Positions 6,383 through 14,302 of a DNA stretch of 16,286 nucleotides are shown here, one piece after another. The stretch spans positions 1 to 16,286 of the forward strand of contig CAAGFE010000012.1 of NCBI GenBank assembly GCA_900769075.1, read 5' to 3'. Position 1 is the stretch's first letter; each line of letters starts with the position of its first letter. Source of the DNA: Clostridia bacterium (GTDB taxonomy: Bacteria; Bacillota; Clostridia; Christensenellales; Aristaeellaceae). A program made the translations under genes and the position numbers. Below the pieces are notes generated by a model. It had not been told where the DNA came from. It did not search any database and saw nothing but the letters and a program-made list of their open reading frames with translations.

Positions 6383-7822
6383 TCAGCCGTTGCCGTAGGT
6401 GGAATACTCCTCCCGGCGGTACACGGTTTCGCCCCGGTCGTCCGTCAGGGTGATGGTGCCGTCCTCGTTCAGGGTCAGCGCGCAGGTGGCTTCCTCATTG
6501 GCCTCGGTCACCAGGTACAGCGTGAAGCCGCCGTCCTCCGCGTCGTAAATGCGGTAGTTGCCCGCATCCCGGGTCATGCCGCTGATCCGGGTGAGGAAGG
6601 AGCCGTCGGTGTACAGGACGGTCATATCCTGCCAGGAACCGTCAACCGGGTACCACTTGCCGCACAGGGTATCCATCACGTCCCAGCGGACGTCGGCGGT
6701 CAGCAGCTCGTCACCGTTGACCAGCGCGCGGTCATAAACGGGCATCAAATCCTTCATGGGCACGAAGCCGCGATACAGGGTTTCCCCCGCCTGATAGCTC
6801 ACATAAGCGTAGTATTCGCCGCACTGGGCCAGCCCGGTGAGGGTCGCGCCTGCGGGAATCTCCGCCTGGGCATACTGGGACACAAAGGGGTCGTCGGTGA
6901 GGAAGGTGTCCGCCACGGCCCGCAGGGACAGACTGGTGAAACGGAGCGCTTCCTCCCCCAGCTCCGTCTGCACATAGCCGATGCGGCTGGTGCGCGGGCT
7001 GACCACGTAGCCGATGAGCGTCCAGCCCTCCGCCGTACCGTAAATATCGATGTCGCCGCCCAGGCTGACGCTGGCCTTGCCGCCGGCCGCGCGGTAGGAA
7101 GCGGCATCCGGCGCGGAATACACCGCCAGCATATCAGCATCCTCGCCGGCAGCCCGGCGGCCGGTCACCTCCAGCCGGGGCGCGTCAATCAGGCCGTGCG
7201 AGGTCATCGTCAGCTGACGCACCTCCGCCAGGGAGCGGGGCATCTGGGTGATGTTAAATTCCTCCAGCGTGATGGTCGTGTCCCACAGGCCGTCACCGAT
7301 GGGCTGGAAGCCCTCGCCGGAGCCGGACTGCCAGAACAGCAGCCTGCCCCCATCCAGAATGAAGCTGTTATATTGATCCACCGTTTCGCCATAGCGAACC
7401 TCCGAAAGGACGTAGTCTTCGCCGTTCCAGAGGAAGATGTAGCATTCCGCATCGCCGTAGGACAGGAGGAAGCCGTCCTCCAGATGGGTCAGGATGGGAT
7501 TGTTGGGGAATTCTCCCCGCGCGTCCCCCGGCTGATAGACCGCGGTGGTGACAATGTCCGCCGCCTGCCAAACCTTGCCATAGCGCAGGGCATTGATCAG
7601 CACCGCATGGTAGCGGTTCTCCAGAATGGCCTGATTGGCGTGGGGGCCGTCGGTCAGCTTCGCATTGGCGTCATCCGCGCGGGCGGTGTAGCCCTCGTAG
7701 CGGTCATCATCTGCCACGATGTCATAGACGCCGCCCCTGAGGCCCCACTGGTTCGCCGATGCGGCGGACATTGCGGCACACAAAAGCAGGCAGCCAAGCG
7801 CCAGGGACAGAACTCGTTTCAT
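6383..7822 (-). CDS. Secreted SH3-like protein with C-terminal beta domain
   Basis: A 479-aa exported protein of unknown function. Residues 1-24 are a clean signal peptide (KR, a hydrophobic core, then SAASA before NQ). Residues 25-200 form a beta-rich region I do not recognise, with FLLSYGDAECYIFLWNGEDY recalling one blade of a propeller or a VCBS-like unit. Two SH3-like stretches follow at about 230-286 (AVYSAPD to IGYVQ) and 303-360 (ADTFLTDDP to RGFVPMKDL). Residues 386-471 start CGKWYPVDGSW and look like a small lipocalin-like barrel, a plan also found at the end of the neighbouring 1283-aa protein. No catalytic motif is visible. AAGGAGG lies nine bases before the start. The gene is third in the minus-strand envelope cluster, 115 nt after the TPR gene; I found no convincing promoter in that gap, so read-through is likely. 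Confidence 0.8.
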   Translation of the reverse strand: MKRVLSLALGCLLLCAAMSAASANQWGLRGGVYDIVADDDRYEGYTARADDANAKLTDGPHANQAILENRYHAVLINALRYGKVWQAADIVTTAVYQPGDARGEFPNNPILTHLEDGFLLSYGDAECYIFLWNGEDYVLSEVRYGETVDQYNSFILDGGRLLFWQSGSGEGFQPIGDGLWDTTITLEEFNITQMPRSLAEVRQLTMTSHGLIDAPRLEVTGRRAAGEDADMLAVYSAPDAASYRAAGGKASVSLGGDIDIYGTAEGWTLIGYVVSPRTSRIGYVQTELGEEALRFTSLSLRAVADTFLTDDPFVSQYAQAEIPAGATLTGLAQCGEYYAYVSYQAGETLYRGFVPMKDLMPVYDRALVNGDELLTADVRWDVMDTLCGKWYPVDGSWQDMTVLYTDGSFLTRISGMTRDAGNYRIYDAEDGGFTLYLVTEANEEATCALTLNEDGTITLTDDRGETVYRREEYSTYGNG

Positions 7823-7937
7823 GAAGGGATCCCTCCTTGCCTTGTTTTCTGTCCATATAACGCTTGACTGCCCAATATTCCTGCAAAAAACTTGTAAATC
7901 CTTCCTCGGGCGGAAAATCCCGGGGCGCGGGCGGGGA

Positions 7938-10900
7938 TTATTCCTTCACCCGGGTCAGATGGATATTCACGTCCTTTTCGCCCCGTTCATCCACCAGCCA
8001 TGCGGAATAAGCGGTGATCCCGCTCAGGCGATGGGTCAGGGTCAGGCCCTCGGCATTTTCGCCGGTGTACACGTCATACCCCTGGACGTTGAAGTACAGC
8101 ACCTCGCCGTTCAGGTTGCACAGGCCTTCCCCGCGGAAGATATAGCGGTTGCCGTTCTTGTCCTCCCAGGTGCCCAGGAGCAGATAGCAGGCCCGCTGCA
8201 TGCGGGTGCTCACGGCCCGGTAGTTGGCGGGCAGCTGCTGATAGTAGGCGTAGGCCTCGTAGGGCTTGCCCTCGCCCAGCAGGCGCTCCGCCTCCTGGTA
8301 CAGCGCATCCTGATACATCGTCGTCAGGGCGCTGTACTTTTTCGGCAGGCCTTCCACGTCCAGCCAGGACATGATCTGGATGACCTCCTGATAGCGCTTG
8401 GCCTTGCTGGCAGTTTCCATCGCCGCCATCGGCCCGGCGTAGTACTTCTCGTACATCGCATTGGCGCGTTCCGCCGCATCCCGGTAGCTGCCCATGGCCG
8501 CAAACTTCCGTGCGGCGGTCAGGAAATCCCCGGCGGTTTCGGCGGCTTCCGCCTCGGCATAGCGGGTCATGGAGATGCGCGCCTTGCTGTCGGCGTAATC
8601 CCCCAGCTCGGTATAGAGCGCAACAGCCTCGTCCCATTCCTGGCGGAGCACCATCTTTCCCGCGGCCTCATAGCGTACCTGGAACACCTTCTCCGCGCTG
8701 TCGGAGTAATCCCCCAGGGCCTCGTACATAGCGGCGGCGGACTGCCAGTCGCCCGCGGCGGCGGTGCTGGCGGCGATGTTGTAGCGCAGCGCCATGGCCC
8801 GGTTCCGGGCATCGGAGAAATCCCTCAGCTGGTCGAAGGCAGCCACCGCGGCCTCGGGGTCGGTTTCCGCCAGCTTGTCGGCTTCGTCATAGCGGATCTG
8901 CCGGGCCCGGTCGGCCGCGTCGTGATAGCTGGCGATGGCCTCGAAGGCGGCTGCAGCGGTTTCCGGCTTCCCGGCGGCCAGCAGCTTTTCCGCCGCATCA
9001 TAGCGCAGGGCATTCACGGTTTCGTCCGCGTCCATCTCCCCGTCCATGGCGGCGAAGGCAGCTTCCGCCTTGTCCCATTCACCCCGGTTCGCAAAGGCGA
9101 TGGCGGCGTCATAGCGCAGCTGGTTCGCCCGGGAAGCGGCGTCCTGATAGGACGCGATCCCATCGAAGGCGGCAGCGGCGGCTTCCCAGTCCCCCGCGTC
9201 CGCCAGGGCCGCGGCGTCCTCGTAGCGCAGGGCGGCGGCCCGGTCTGCGGCGTCGCTGTACGCGCCGATTGCCTCAAAGGCGGTGATGGCGGCGCTGCGG
9301 TCGGTTTCCAGGAGGGCTTCCGCGTCCTCGTAGCACAGGGCGTCGGCCCGGTTCTGCGCATCGGCATAGTCCCCCAGCGCCCGGAAGGCGGCAATGGCCC
9401 CGTCCCGGTCGGTTTCCAGCAGCGCTTCCGCCTGCTGATAGCGCAGCTCCTGAGCCTGGGCGGCGGCGTCGGCATAATCGCCCATGGCTTCCAGGCGGCG
9501 GATGGCCTCCGCCGGGTCGGTCACGGAGAGCGTCAGCGCCTCGTCATAGCGCAAACGGGCAATCTGCTCCGCCGCGTCGCCGTATTCGCCCAGCATCTCC
9601 AGGGCCGCGATGGCTTCCTGGGTCTGACCGGCTTCGGCAAGGGCCAGGGCAGCGGCGTAATCGCAGGCGGTCAGCTTCTCCGCGGCGCGGGGATCATCCG
9701 CCAGCGCCGTGTACATCGCCCGCGCAGCCTCGTGATCCCCCTTGTCCAGCAATATCCCCGCCTTGGCGAACTGTGCCTCCCGGAGCTTGGCGGCGGCGTC
9801 TTGATACTCGCCCAGGCCGGTAAAGAGCGCGATGGCCCGGTCGAGGCTGGCGGAATCCCCGGCGGTCAGGGCAGCCTCCGCCTGACGGTAGTGCAAATCG
9901 GTCAGCCGGGCGGCGGCGTCCTCATAGTCCCCCAGCTGGGTGTAGAGGGCTTCCGCCTGGGTGAAATTCCCCGCCTCCGTCAGGGCGCCGGCCCAATCGT
10001 AGCGGCATTTGAGCAGGAGCGCATCGCTGTCCCGGTGACCGGGGATGGCTTCAAACAGCTCGATGGCTTCGGCGTAATCCCCGCGGACGGAGGCGTTGAC
10101 GGCGGGATAATAGGTGCAGTCCCGCAGGAGGGAAGCAGCCTCCTCATCCTCCGTGGGCAGCTGCTCCAGATAGGTCAGGGCCTTGGGGTAATTGATCTGG
10201 CGGATGGCAACCTGCGCGGCCTCCAGGACGGAGGTGCGCCACTTTTCGTCCGCATCCCGGTAGCCGCGGATCTTCGCAAACAGCGGCACCGCCTTCTCAT
10301 ACTCCATGGTTTCAAAGGCCACGCTGGCGGGCACATAGAAGCACTCGTTGGCCTGGGCTTCCGCGTCCTCGTAGCCCTTGGCCAGGTAGAAGGCCTCCGC
10401 CGCCTCGTTGATCTTTCCCTCGGCACGCAGCGCCGCGCCCCGGTCATAGTGAACCTTCTTCACCAGCGTGTCCGCGTCCCGGTGCCCGGGAATCTCCGCC
10501 AGCATGGCCAGCGCGGTGTCCGCATCGCCCTCGTTCAGGGCCTTCACCCCGGGGATGTACCAGGTGTCCAGGCGCAGGGACGCGCTGTCCTTGTACTCAC
10601 CCAGGGCGGCAAAGGCACTCCGGGCGGCTTCCCACTGCCCATCGTCCAGCAGATCGCAGGCGCGGAGATAGGCGATCTCGGTCAGGCGCTCGGGCGCTTC
10701 ATGCACATCGCCCAGGGCGGCGTAGAGCGTCTCCGCCTCGTCATAGCGGCCATGATCGAAAAGGTATTCGGCGTGCTTCCAGTCGGCCTCGGTGCGCAGG
10801 GCCGCCGCCGAAACCACCTCGCCGTTGATTTCGGCTGCATAGCCGTCGATCTGCGCCAGCACGGCAAGCTGTTCGGCATAGCCCTTGTCGGACAGGGTGA

Positions 10901-11789
10901 CATATTGAATCATCGCCTGCTTCCCGGCGCACAGCAGGCTGTATTGTGCCTGCTCGGCGGCGTCCCGGTAATCGCCCAGGGCCGCAAAATGCTCGGCGGC
11001 GGTCAGATGCTTGCCCTGCGCCAGCTCCCGGGCGGCCAGCTCATATTTCACATAGGGCACGCCCCAGGTGTACCCGGCATAGCCCAGCACGGCGATGAGC
11101 GCCAGCCCCGCCGCCAGCCTGATAATCCAGCGGTGGCGGCCCTTGCGGCGCACATAGTCCTTTTCGTCCACGGTGCGGCTGGTGACCTGGCGCAGGGTAT
11201 CGCGCCCGCGTTCCGTCAGTTCCGCCTCGCGGGCAGCCACCGCAGCTTCGACGGCCTCCCGGCTGAAACGGCGGAAAACCTCTTCCTTCTCCCGGTGGCA
11301 GCGGGCGCAGACGGGCGTTTCATCCAGGTTGGGGCGGCCGCAGACGCACAGCCACAGCCCCTTCTGCTGCTCCGGATACCCGCTGGCCATGTCCCCCGCA
11401 ATGGCGCGCAGGGTCGTCAGCTGGGCGGAGCGGTGCAGGTTGTTGGGCGTGTAGGTGATGGTGTTCTCCTTTTCCCTCCGCCAGACGGAGGAATTGTCGA
11501 ACCACACCTTCTCCACGGTGATTTCATAGCGCTGCGGGGAAATATGCCCCTCGACGGGCACGGTCATGGTGAAGGTCTTGCCCGGGGCGCCGTTCAGGCC
11601 GCGCCCGCGGTGGATCACCTTGGCGGTTTCCTCCCCGTCCCCGGAGGACAGGAGGAGGGTGATTTCCACGCTCACCACCTGCAGGGCGGACAGGTTGAAC
11701 AGCGTCACCTCGCAGGCGGGGTTTTCTTCTGTGGGCAAAGTGGATTTCCAGGCCTCGACCGGGCAGGTCAGGTCGATGCGCATCGTCAT
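7938..11789 (-). CDS. Single-pass membrane protein with zinc ribbon and about 22 TPR-like repeats
   Basis: A 1283-aa protein with an unusual order of parts. Residues 1-130 are a beta-rich domain. C148, C150, C161 and C164 form a zinc ribbon (CVCG then CARC). Residues 170-215 are charged and helical. RRKGRHR before a hydrophobic helix (about 221-241) fixes the N-terminus in the cytoplasm by the positive-inside rule. From about 250 to 1195 come some 22 helical hairpin repeats of 36-37 residues, with the pattern AxxxFxALGDYxDAxxxxxxLRYxxA, related to tetratricopeptide repeats; several in the first third are degenerate. Residues 1204-1283 start LLGTWEDKNGNR and look like a lipocalin-like barrel. 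The repeats therefore lie outside the cell and could scaffold other proteins or glycans. The start at 11789 is preceded by AAAGGA at ten bases. The gene follows the 393-aa protein gene by 40 nt. Function unknown. Confidence 0.87.
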   Translation of the reverse strand: MTMRIDLTCPVEAWKSTLPTEENPACEVTLFNLSALQVVSVEITLLLSSGDGEETAKVIHRGRGLNGAPGKTFTMTVPVEGHISPQRYEITVEKVWFDNSSVWRREKENTITYTPNNLHRSAQLTTLRAIAGDMASGYPEQQKGLWLCVCGRPNLDETPVCARCHREKEEVFRRFSREAVEAAVAAREAELTERGRDTLRQVTSRTVDEKDYVRRKGRHRWIIRLAAGLALIAVLGYAGYTWGVPYVKYELAARELAQGKHLTAAEHFAALGDYRDAAEQAQYSLLCAGKQAMIQYVTLSDKGYAEQLAVLAQIDGYAAEINGEVVSAAALRTEADWKHAEYLFDHGRYDEAETLYAALGDVHEAPERLTEIAYLRACDLLDDGQWEAARSAFAALGEYKDSASLRLDTWYIPGVKALNEGDADTALAMLAEIPGHRDADTLVKKVHYDRGAALRAEGKINEAAEAFYLAKGYEDAEAQANECFYVPASVAFETMEYEKAVPLFAKIRGYRDADEKWRTSVLEAAQVAIRQINYPKALTYLEQLPTEDEEAASLLRDCTYYPAVNASVRGDYAEAIELFEAIPGHRDSDALLLKCRYDWAGALTEAGNFTQAEALYTQLGDYEDAAARLTDLHYRQAEAALTAGDSASLDRAIALFTGLGEYQDAAAKLREAQFAKAGILLDKGDHEAARAMYTALADDPRAAEKLTACDYAAALALAEAGQTQEAIAALEMLGEYGDAAEQIARLRYDEALTLSVTDPAEAIRRLEAMGDYADAAAQAQELRYQQAEALLETDRDGAIAAFRALGDYADAQNRADALCYEDAEALLETDRSAAITAFEAIGAYSDAADRAAALRYEDAAALADAGDWEAAAAAFDGIASYQDAASRANQLRYDAAIAFANRGEWDKAEAAFAAMDGEMDADETVNALRYDAAEKLLAAGKPETAAAAFEAIASYHDAADRARQIRYDEADKLAETDPEAAVAAFDQLRDFSDARNRAMALRYNIAASTAAAGDWQSAAAMYEALGDYSDSAEKVFQVRYEAAGKMVLRQEWDEAVALYTELGDYADSKARISMTRYAEAEAAETAGDFLTAARKFAAMGSYRDAAERANAMYEKYYAGPMAAMETASKAKRYQEVIQIMSWLDVEGLPKKYSALTTMYQDALYQEAERLLGEGKPYEAYAYYQQLPANYRAVSTRMQRACYLLLGTWEDKNGNRYIFRGEGLCNLNGEVLYFNVQGYDVYTGENAEGLTLTHRLSGITAYSAWLVDERGEKDVNIHLTRVKE

Positions 11790-11829
11790 TTGACGCACGT
11801 CCTTTCTGGGGTAAATCTGGTTGGGGGAA

Positions 11830-13011
11830 TCATTCCGCGTACAGCACGATCTCACTCAGCACCATCATGGTGAAATCCATCTGAAGCACCACCCGGCGTC
11901 CGTCCGCGGCGGTCAGGCCGTAGCGCAGCGTGGCGGAGGCGTCGGTGCCGTAGGCCGCCTGACCGAAGCTGCCCTCCCCCAGCACGCCGTAGAGCATCTC
12001 CGTGCCGTCCTCCCGGTACTCCCCCTCGCCGTTGCGGAAGCGGTTGTACACGCTGGAGAAGGTATCGCCCACGCGCACGGCCCTGGGGCCCTCCAGCCCA
12101 TCGGCATTGATGACCAGCATATACAGGCTGCCCTCGGTGCGTTCCCTGTTGAACAGGTAGGTCAGCTCGCACCCGGCGAACTTCTGCACCCGCAGATAGC
12201 CGTGGTCGCCGTTGGTGACCCACAGGTCGCTCATCGGTTCGCCCAGGGCGGCGGCGGCAGCATCGGGGGTCAGGGAGAGGAAATTCAGGCCGGAGAAGGT
12301 CAGGTCATCCTCCTGCAGCGGGGCCAGCTCCGCGCCGATGTAGGAGAAGGGCACCTGGGCATACTCCTCCTCCAGGGCAGCCATCATCACGCCATAGAGC
12401 ACGCTGCTGGCCTCTTCCCGGGTAATGCGGCTGTCCAGGCCGTAGAGGCGGATGGCCGCCACGCGGTTCTCCGCCAGGGTATAGATCACGCCGGCGTCGG
12501 TGTAGCCCTCGCCGCCGGTCGCCAGCTGATCGTGGATGGCATACTGCACCGTCTGCACCCGCTGGCCGTCCCGCATCACCTGGGCCCAGGCGGCGGATTC
12601 CGGGAGATTGTCCGCCGCGTAGAGCACGGCGGTCTCCCGGGTGCCCAGCAGGCCGGGATTCTCGTTGTAGTAGGCGTTCAGCACATCATTCAGGGCGCTG
12701 CCGACCTTCACGCCGCGCGGACCGTTCTCGCTGTCGCTGGTCACCACGATGGCGCTGAACGCCGTATCCTCGCTCAGCACGGGCGTGTCGGCATAGAGGG
12801 TCGCAAAATCATAGATATAGGCATAGCCGTCGGAGGTCACGTCCTCCGCAGGGACATTGATCGGCTCGGACGCATAGGCGCGGCGAATGTATGCCGCGGC
12901 CCATTCCGTCAGCTCCCGACCGGTCAGCATGCCCGCCGCGGATTCCTCCGCCCAGCCCAGCACAGGGCACAGCATCAGGGCCAGCAGCCCGCACAGCGTT
13001 TTCTTCAACAT
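11830..13011 (-). CDS. Secreted protein with internal duplication, unknown function
   Basis: A 393-aa protein with a signal peptide (MLKKTLCGLLALMLCPVLGWA; cleavage expected after A21). The Cys at 15 does not sit in a proper lipobox, so a lipoprotein is unlikely. The mature part holds two related units: GPRGVKVGSALNDVLNAYYN (97-116) and GPRAVRVGDTFSSVYNRFRN (308-327), each followed by an LY element (VLYA, MLYG) and a hydrophobic beta strand. The segment between contains YTLAENRVAAIRLYGLD and a short helix. No enzyme motif is seen. The start at 13011 has AAGGAG eight bases upstream; an earlier in-frame ATG at 13035 lacks one. It opens the three-gene envelope unit, has its own promoter at 13067-13095, and is divergent from the SH3b protein gene. 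I do not recognise the family. Confidence 0.83.
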   Translation of the reverse strand: MLKKTLCGLLALMLCPVLGWAEESAAGMLTGRELTEWAAAYIRRAYASEPINVPAEDVTSDGYAYIYDFATLYADTPVLSEDTAFSAIVVTSDSENGPRGVKVGSALNDVLNAYYNENPGLLGTRETAVLYAADNLPESAAWAQVMRDGQRVQTVQYAIHDQLATGGEGYTDAGVIYTLAENRVAAIRLYGLDSRITREEASSVLYGVMMAALEEEYAQVPFSYIGAELAPLQEDDLTFSGLNFLSLTPDAAAAALGEPMSDLWVTNGDHGYLRVQKFAGCELTYLFNRERTEGSLYMLVINADGLEGPRAVRVGDTFSSVYNRFRNGEGEYREDGTEMLYGVLGEGSFGQAAYGTDASATLRYGLTAADGRRVVLQMDFTMMVLSEIVLYAE

Positions 13012-13066
13012 AATCCACACTCCTTTGGATACCATCCCAAGACGAATGGCAGATTCAGCCGATTCT

Positions 13067-13095
13067 ATTTTACATGAAATTCAAGCGGATGTACA
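13067..13095 (-). promoter_or_regulatory. Promoter of the envelope gene cluster
   Basis: On the minus strand, TGTACA (13090-13095), a 17-bp spacer and TAAAAT (13067-13072) fit a sigma-A-like promoter about 55 nt before the start codon at 13011. TGTACA is self-complementary and matches the -35 consensus at four of six positions. Confidence 0.5.
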
Positions 13096-13108
13096 GAGCG
13101 TAAATCCG

Positions 13109-13120
13109 TTACATATGTAA
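13109..13120. promoter_or_regulatory. 12-bp palindrome TTACATATGTAA, possible operator
   Basis: A perfect AT-rich palindrome, standing out in a GC-rich intergenic region between the divergent envelope cluster and SH3b gene. It lies about 14 bp upstream of the -35 box of the cluster promoter, where an activator or a shared regulator would sit. Confidence 0.35.
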
Positions 13121-13314
13121 ATTTATCCACAGGATGTGTCGGTTCTCTGGCATTTTCGGGGAGGAATGATGAAGATTTTCCCAATTGGGGGGAGATCCTC
13201 CGCCCGTTTTCCAGATGATACCAGCCCTCCGGCGGATTGTTTCCTCCCGCAGGCGCGTTTTGTGGGTGAGAGCGCCCTGAACACGCTCCGATACATTCAA
13301 AGGAGGCATCCCCT
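13121..13314 (+). other. Probable 5' leader of the SH3b gene
   Basis: No clear promoter consensus for the SH3b gene was found here, although one must exist upstream. The stretch contains CCCAATTGGG (13180-13189) and a longer imperfect stem of ATCCTCCG (13195-13202) with CGGCGGAT (13230-13237), so the leader RNA may be structured. It ends in the strong ribosome binding site AGGAGG at 13301-13306. No known riboswitch class is recognised. Confidence 0.3.
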
Positions 13315-14232
13315 ATGAAACACCTGTCCATGAAGAAGCTGGCCGGCCTGAGCGCAGCGGCGGCCCTGGCGCTGACCATCCCCACGGCCCTGGCGGACAC
13401 CGCCGACAGCGCGCTGGTGCGCGGCGGCAAGCTGAACCTGCGGGAAACCCCGTCCCTGACCGCGAAGGTGCTGGGCCAGTATCCCACCGGCACGCTGGTG
13501 GAAATCATCTCCCACGGCGATGAGTGGCACCGGGTTGAAGTGAACGGCAAGGAAGGCTACATGATGGCCAAGTTCCTGAACACTGCCAATGCCAGCCAGA
13601 GCGCCACGGTGCGCACCAACACGGGCATCGGGCTGAACCTGCGCGAGGAGCCCTCCACCGACGGCGCCATCATCACCTCCGTGGGGAACGGCAAGACCGT
13701 GACCGTCCTGCAGAAGGGCGCGGACTGGTGCCGTGTGGCGGCGGACGGCAAGGAAGGCTTCGTCGCCACCCGGTTCCTGCGCTTTTCCAGCCAGCCCGCC
13801 GCGCCTGCCGCCGGCAAGATCGCCGTGGTGAACAACCCCCGCGACACCCAGGTGCTCAACCTGCGCCAAAGCGCCAGCCTGGACGCAAAGGTGCTGGATT
13901 ACTACCGCAACGGCGTGAAGGTCACCATTCTTCAGCCCGGCTCCACCTGGCACAAGGTGCAGGTGGAGGACGGCAAGATCGGCTACATGATGGCCAAGTT
14001 CCTCAAGGTGACCGGTGAAACCGGCACGGTGCAGCCCTTCCAGGCGAAGGTCATCAACGTCAACGGCGGCTCCTACGTCAACTTCCGCAAGGCCGCCAGC
14101 CTGAGCGCCGGCATCATCGACCGCATCGACGTGGGCTCCTCCGTGACGGTCATCGAGCACGGCACCGACTGGTGCAAGGTGGTCGTTGACGGGCGGGAGG
14201 GCTACATGTCCAGCTGGTTCCTGAAGTGGTAA
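13315..14232 (+). CDS. Secreted protein of four SH3b domains
   Basis: A 305-aa exported protein. The signal peptide spans about residues 1-28 (two Lys clusters, an Ala/Leu core, and TALA before DT). The rest is four bacterial SH3 (SH3b/YgiM-like) domains at about 33-88, 97-156, 168-231 and 243-304, each with the LNLRxxPS-type start (NLRETPS, NLREEPS, NLRQSAS, NFRKAAS), a central T/V-V-hydrophobic strand, and a WxxVxxxGxxGYMxxxFL end. SH3b domains usually bind peptidoglycan cross-bridges or other wall parts; no hydrolase, NlpC/P60 or amidase domain is attached, so it may be a wall-binding adaptor. The start follows AGGAGG by eight bases. Codons end strongly in C or G, suggesting good expression. 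It is divergent from the TPR cluster and shares a terminator with the metalloregulator gene. Confidence 0.92.
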   Translation: MKHLSMKKLAGLSAAAALALTIPTALADTADSALVRGGKLNLRETPSLTAKVLGQYPTGTLVEIISHGDEWHRVEVNGKEGYMMAKFLNTANASQSATVRTNTGIGLNLREEPSTDGAIITSVGNGKTVTVLQKGADWCRVAADGKEGFVATRFLRFSSQPAAPAAGKIAVVNNPRDTQVLNLRQSASLDAKVLDYYRNGVKVTILQPGSTWHKVQVEDGKIGYMMAKFLKVTGETGTVQPFQAKVINVNGGSYVNFRKAASLSAGIIDRIDVGSSVTVIEHGTDWCKVVVDGREGYMSSWFLKW

Positions 14233-14255
14233 TCCCCTGAATTGCATACGAAACG

Positions 14256-14302
14256 GCCCGCATGTCGCAAATGGCATGCGGGCTCCAATTTATTTCATTT
14301 TC
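14256..14302. terminator. Shared terminator of the SH3b and metalloregulator genes
   Basis: GCCCGCATG (14256-14264) and CATGCGGGC (14275-14283) form a perfect 9-bp stem with a 10-nt loop. It lies between the two convergent stop codons. On the plus strand it is followed by a T-rich stretch (TCCAATTTATTTCATTTT), on the minus strand by a weaker GTTTCG, so it should work best for the SH3b gene. Confidence 0.7.

Noticed and set aside
4804..7867. Two long plus-strand open frames over the malic enzyme and the 479-aa protein
   Set aside because: Both are antisense to well supported genes and read as Gly/Val/His-rich sequence typical of shadow frames.
7823..7937. Separate promoter for the 479-aa protein gene
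   Set aside because: TTGCAG and TTATAT-like elements occur but not with usable spacing; read-through from the TPR gene is simpler.
7821..11873. A 1350-codon open frame on the plus strand opposite the TPR gene
   Set aside because: Its codons lie exactly antisense in register with the TPR gene. Stops there would need TTA, CTA or TCA codons in the real gene, which are rare in this GC-rich coding style. The minus-strand protein has clear repeats, a membrane helix and a zinc ribbon; the plus-strand product has none.
12949..13011. Lipoprotein signal in the 393-aa protein (Cys15)
   Set aside because: The residues before the Cys are L-M-L, not a lipobox, and a better signal peptidase I site (GWA before EE) follows.
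13166..13318. A 50-codon frame (starting MMKIF) overlapping the SH3b start codon as ATGA
   Set aside because: GGGGAGG lies too close to its ATG, the composition is not protein-like, and the SH3b gene has its own good ribosome binding site. A translated leader peptide cannot be fully excluded.
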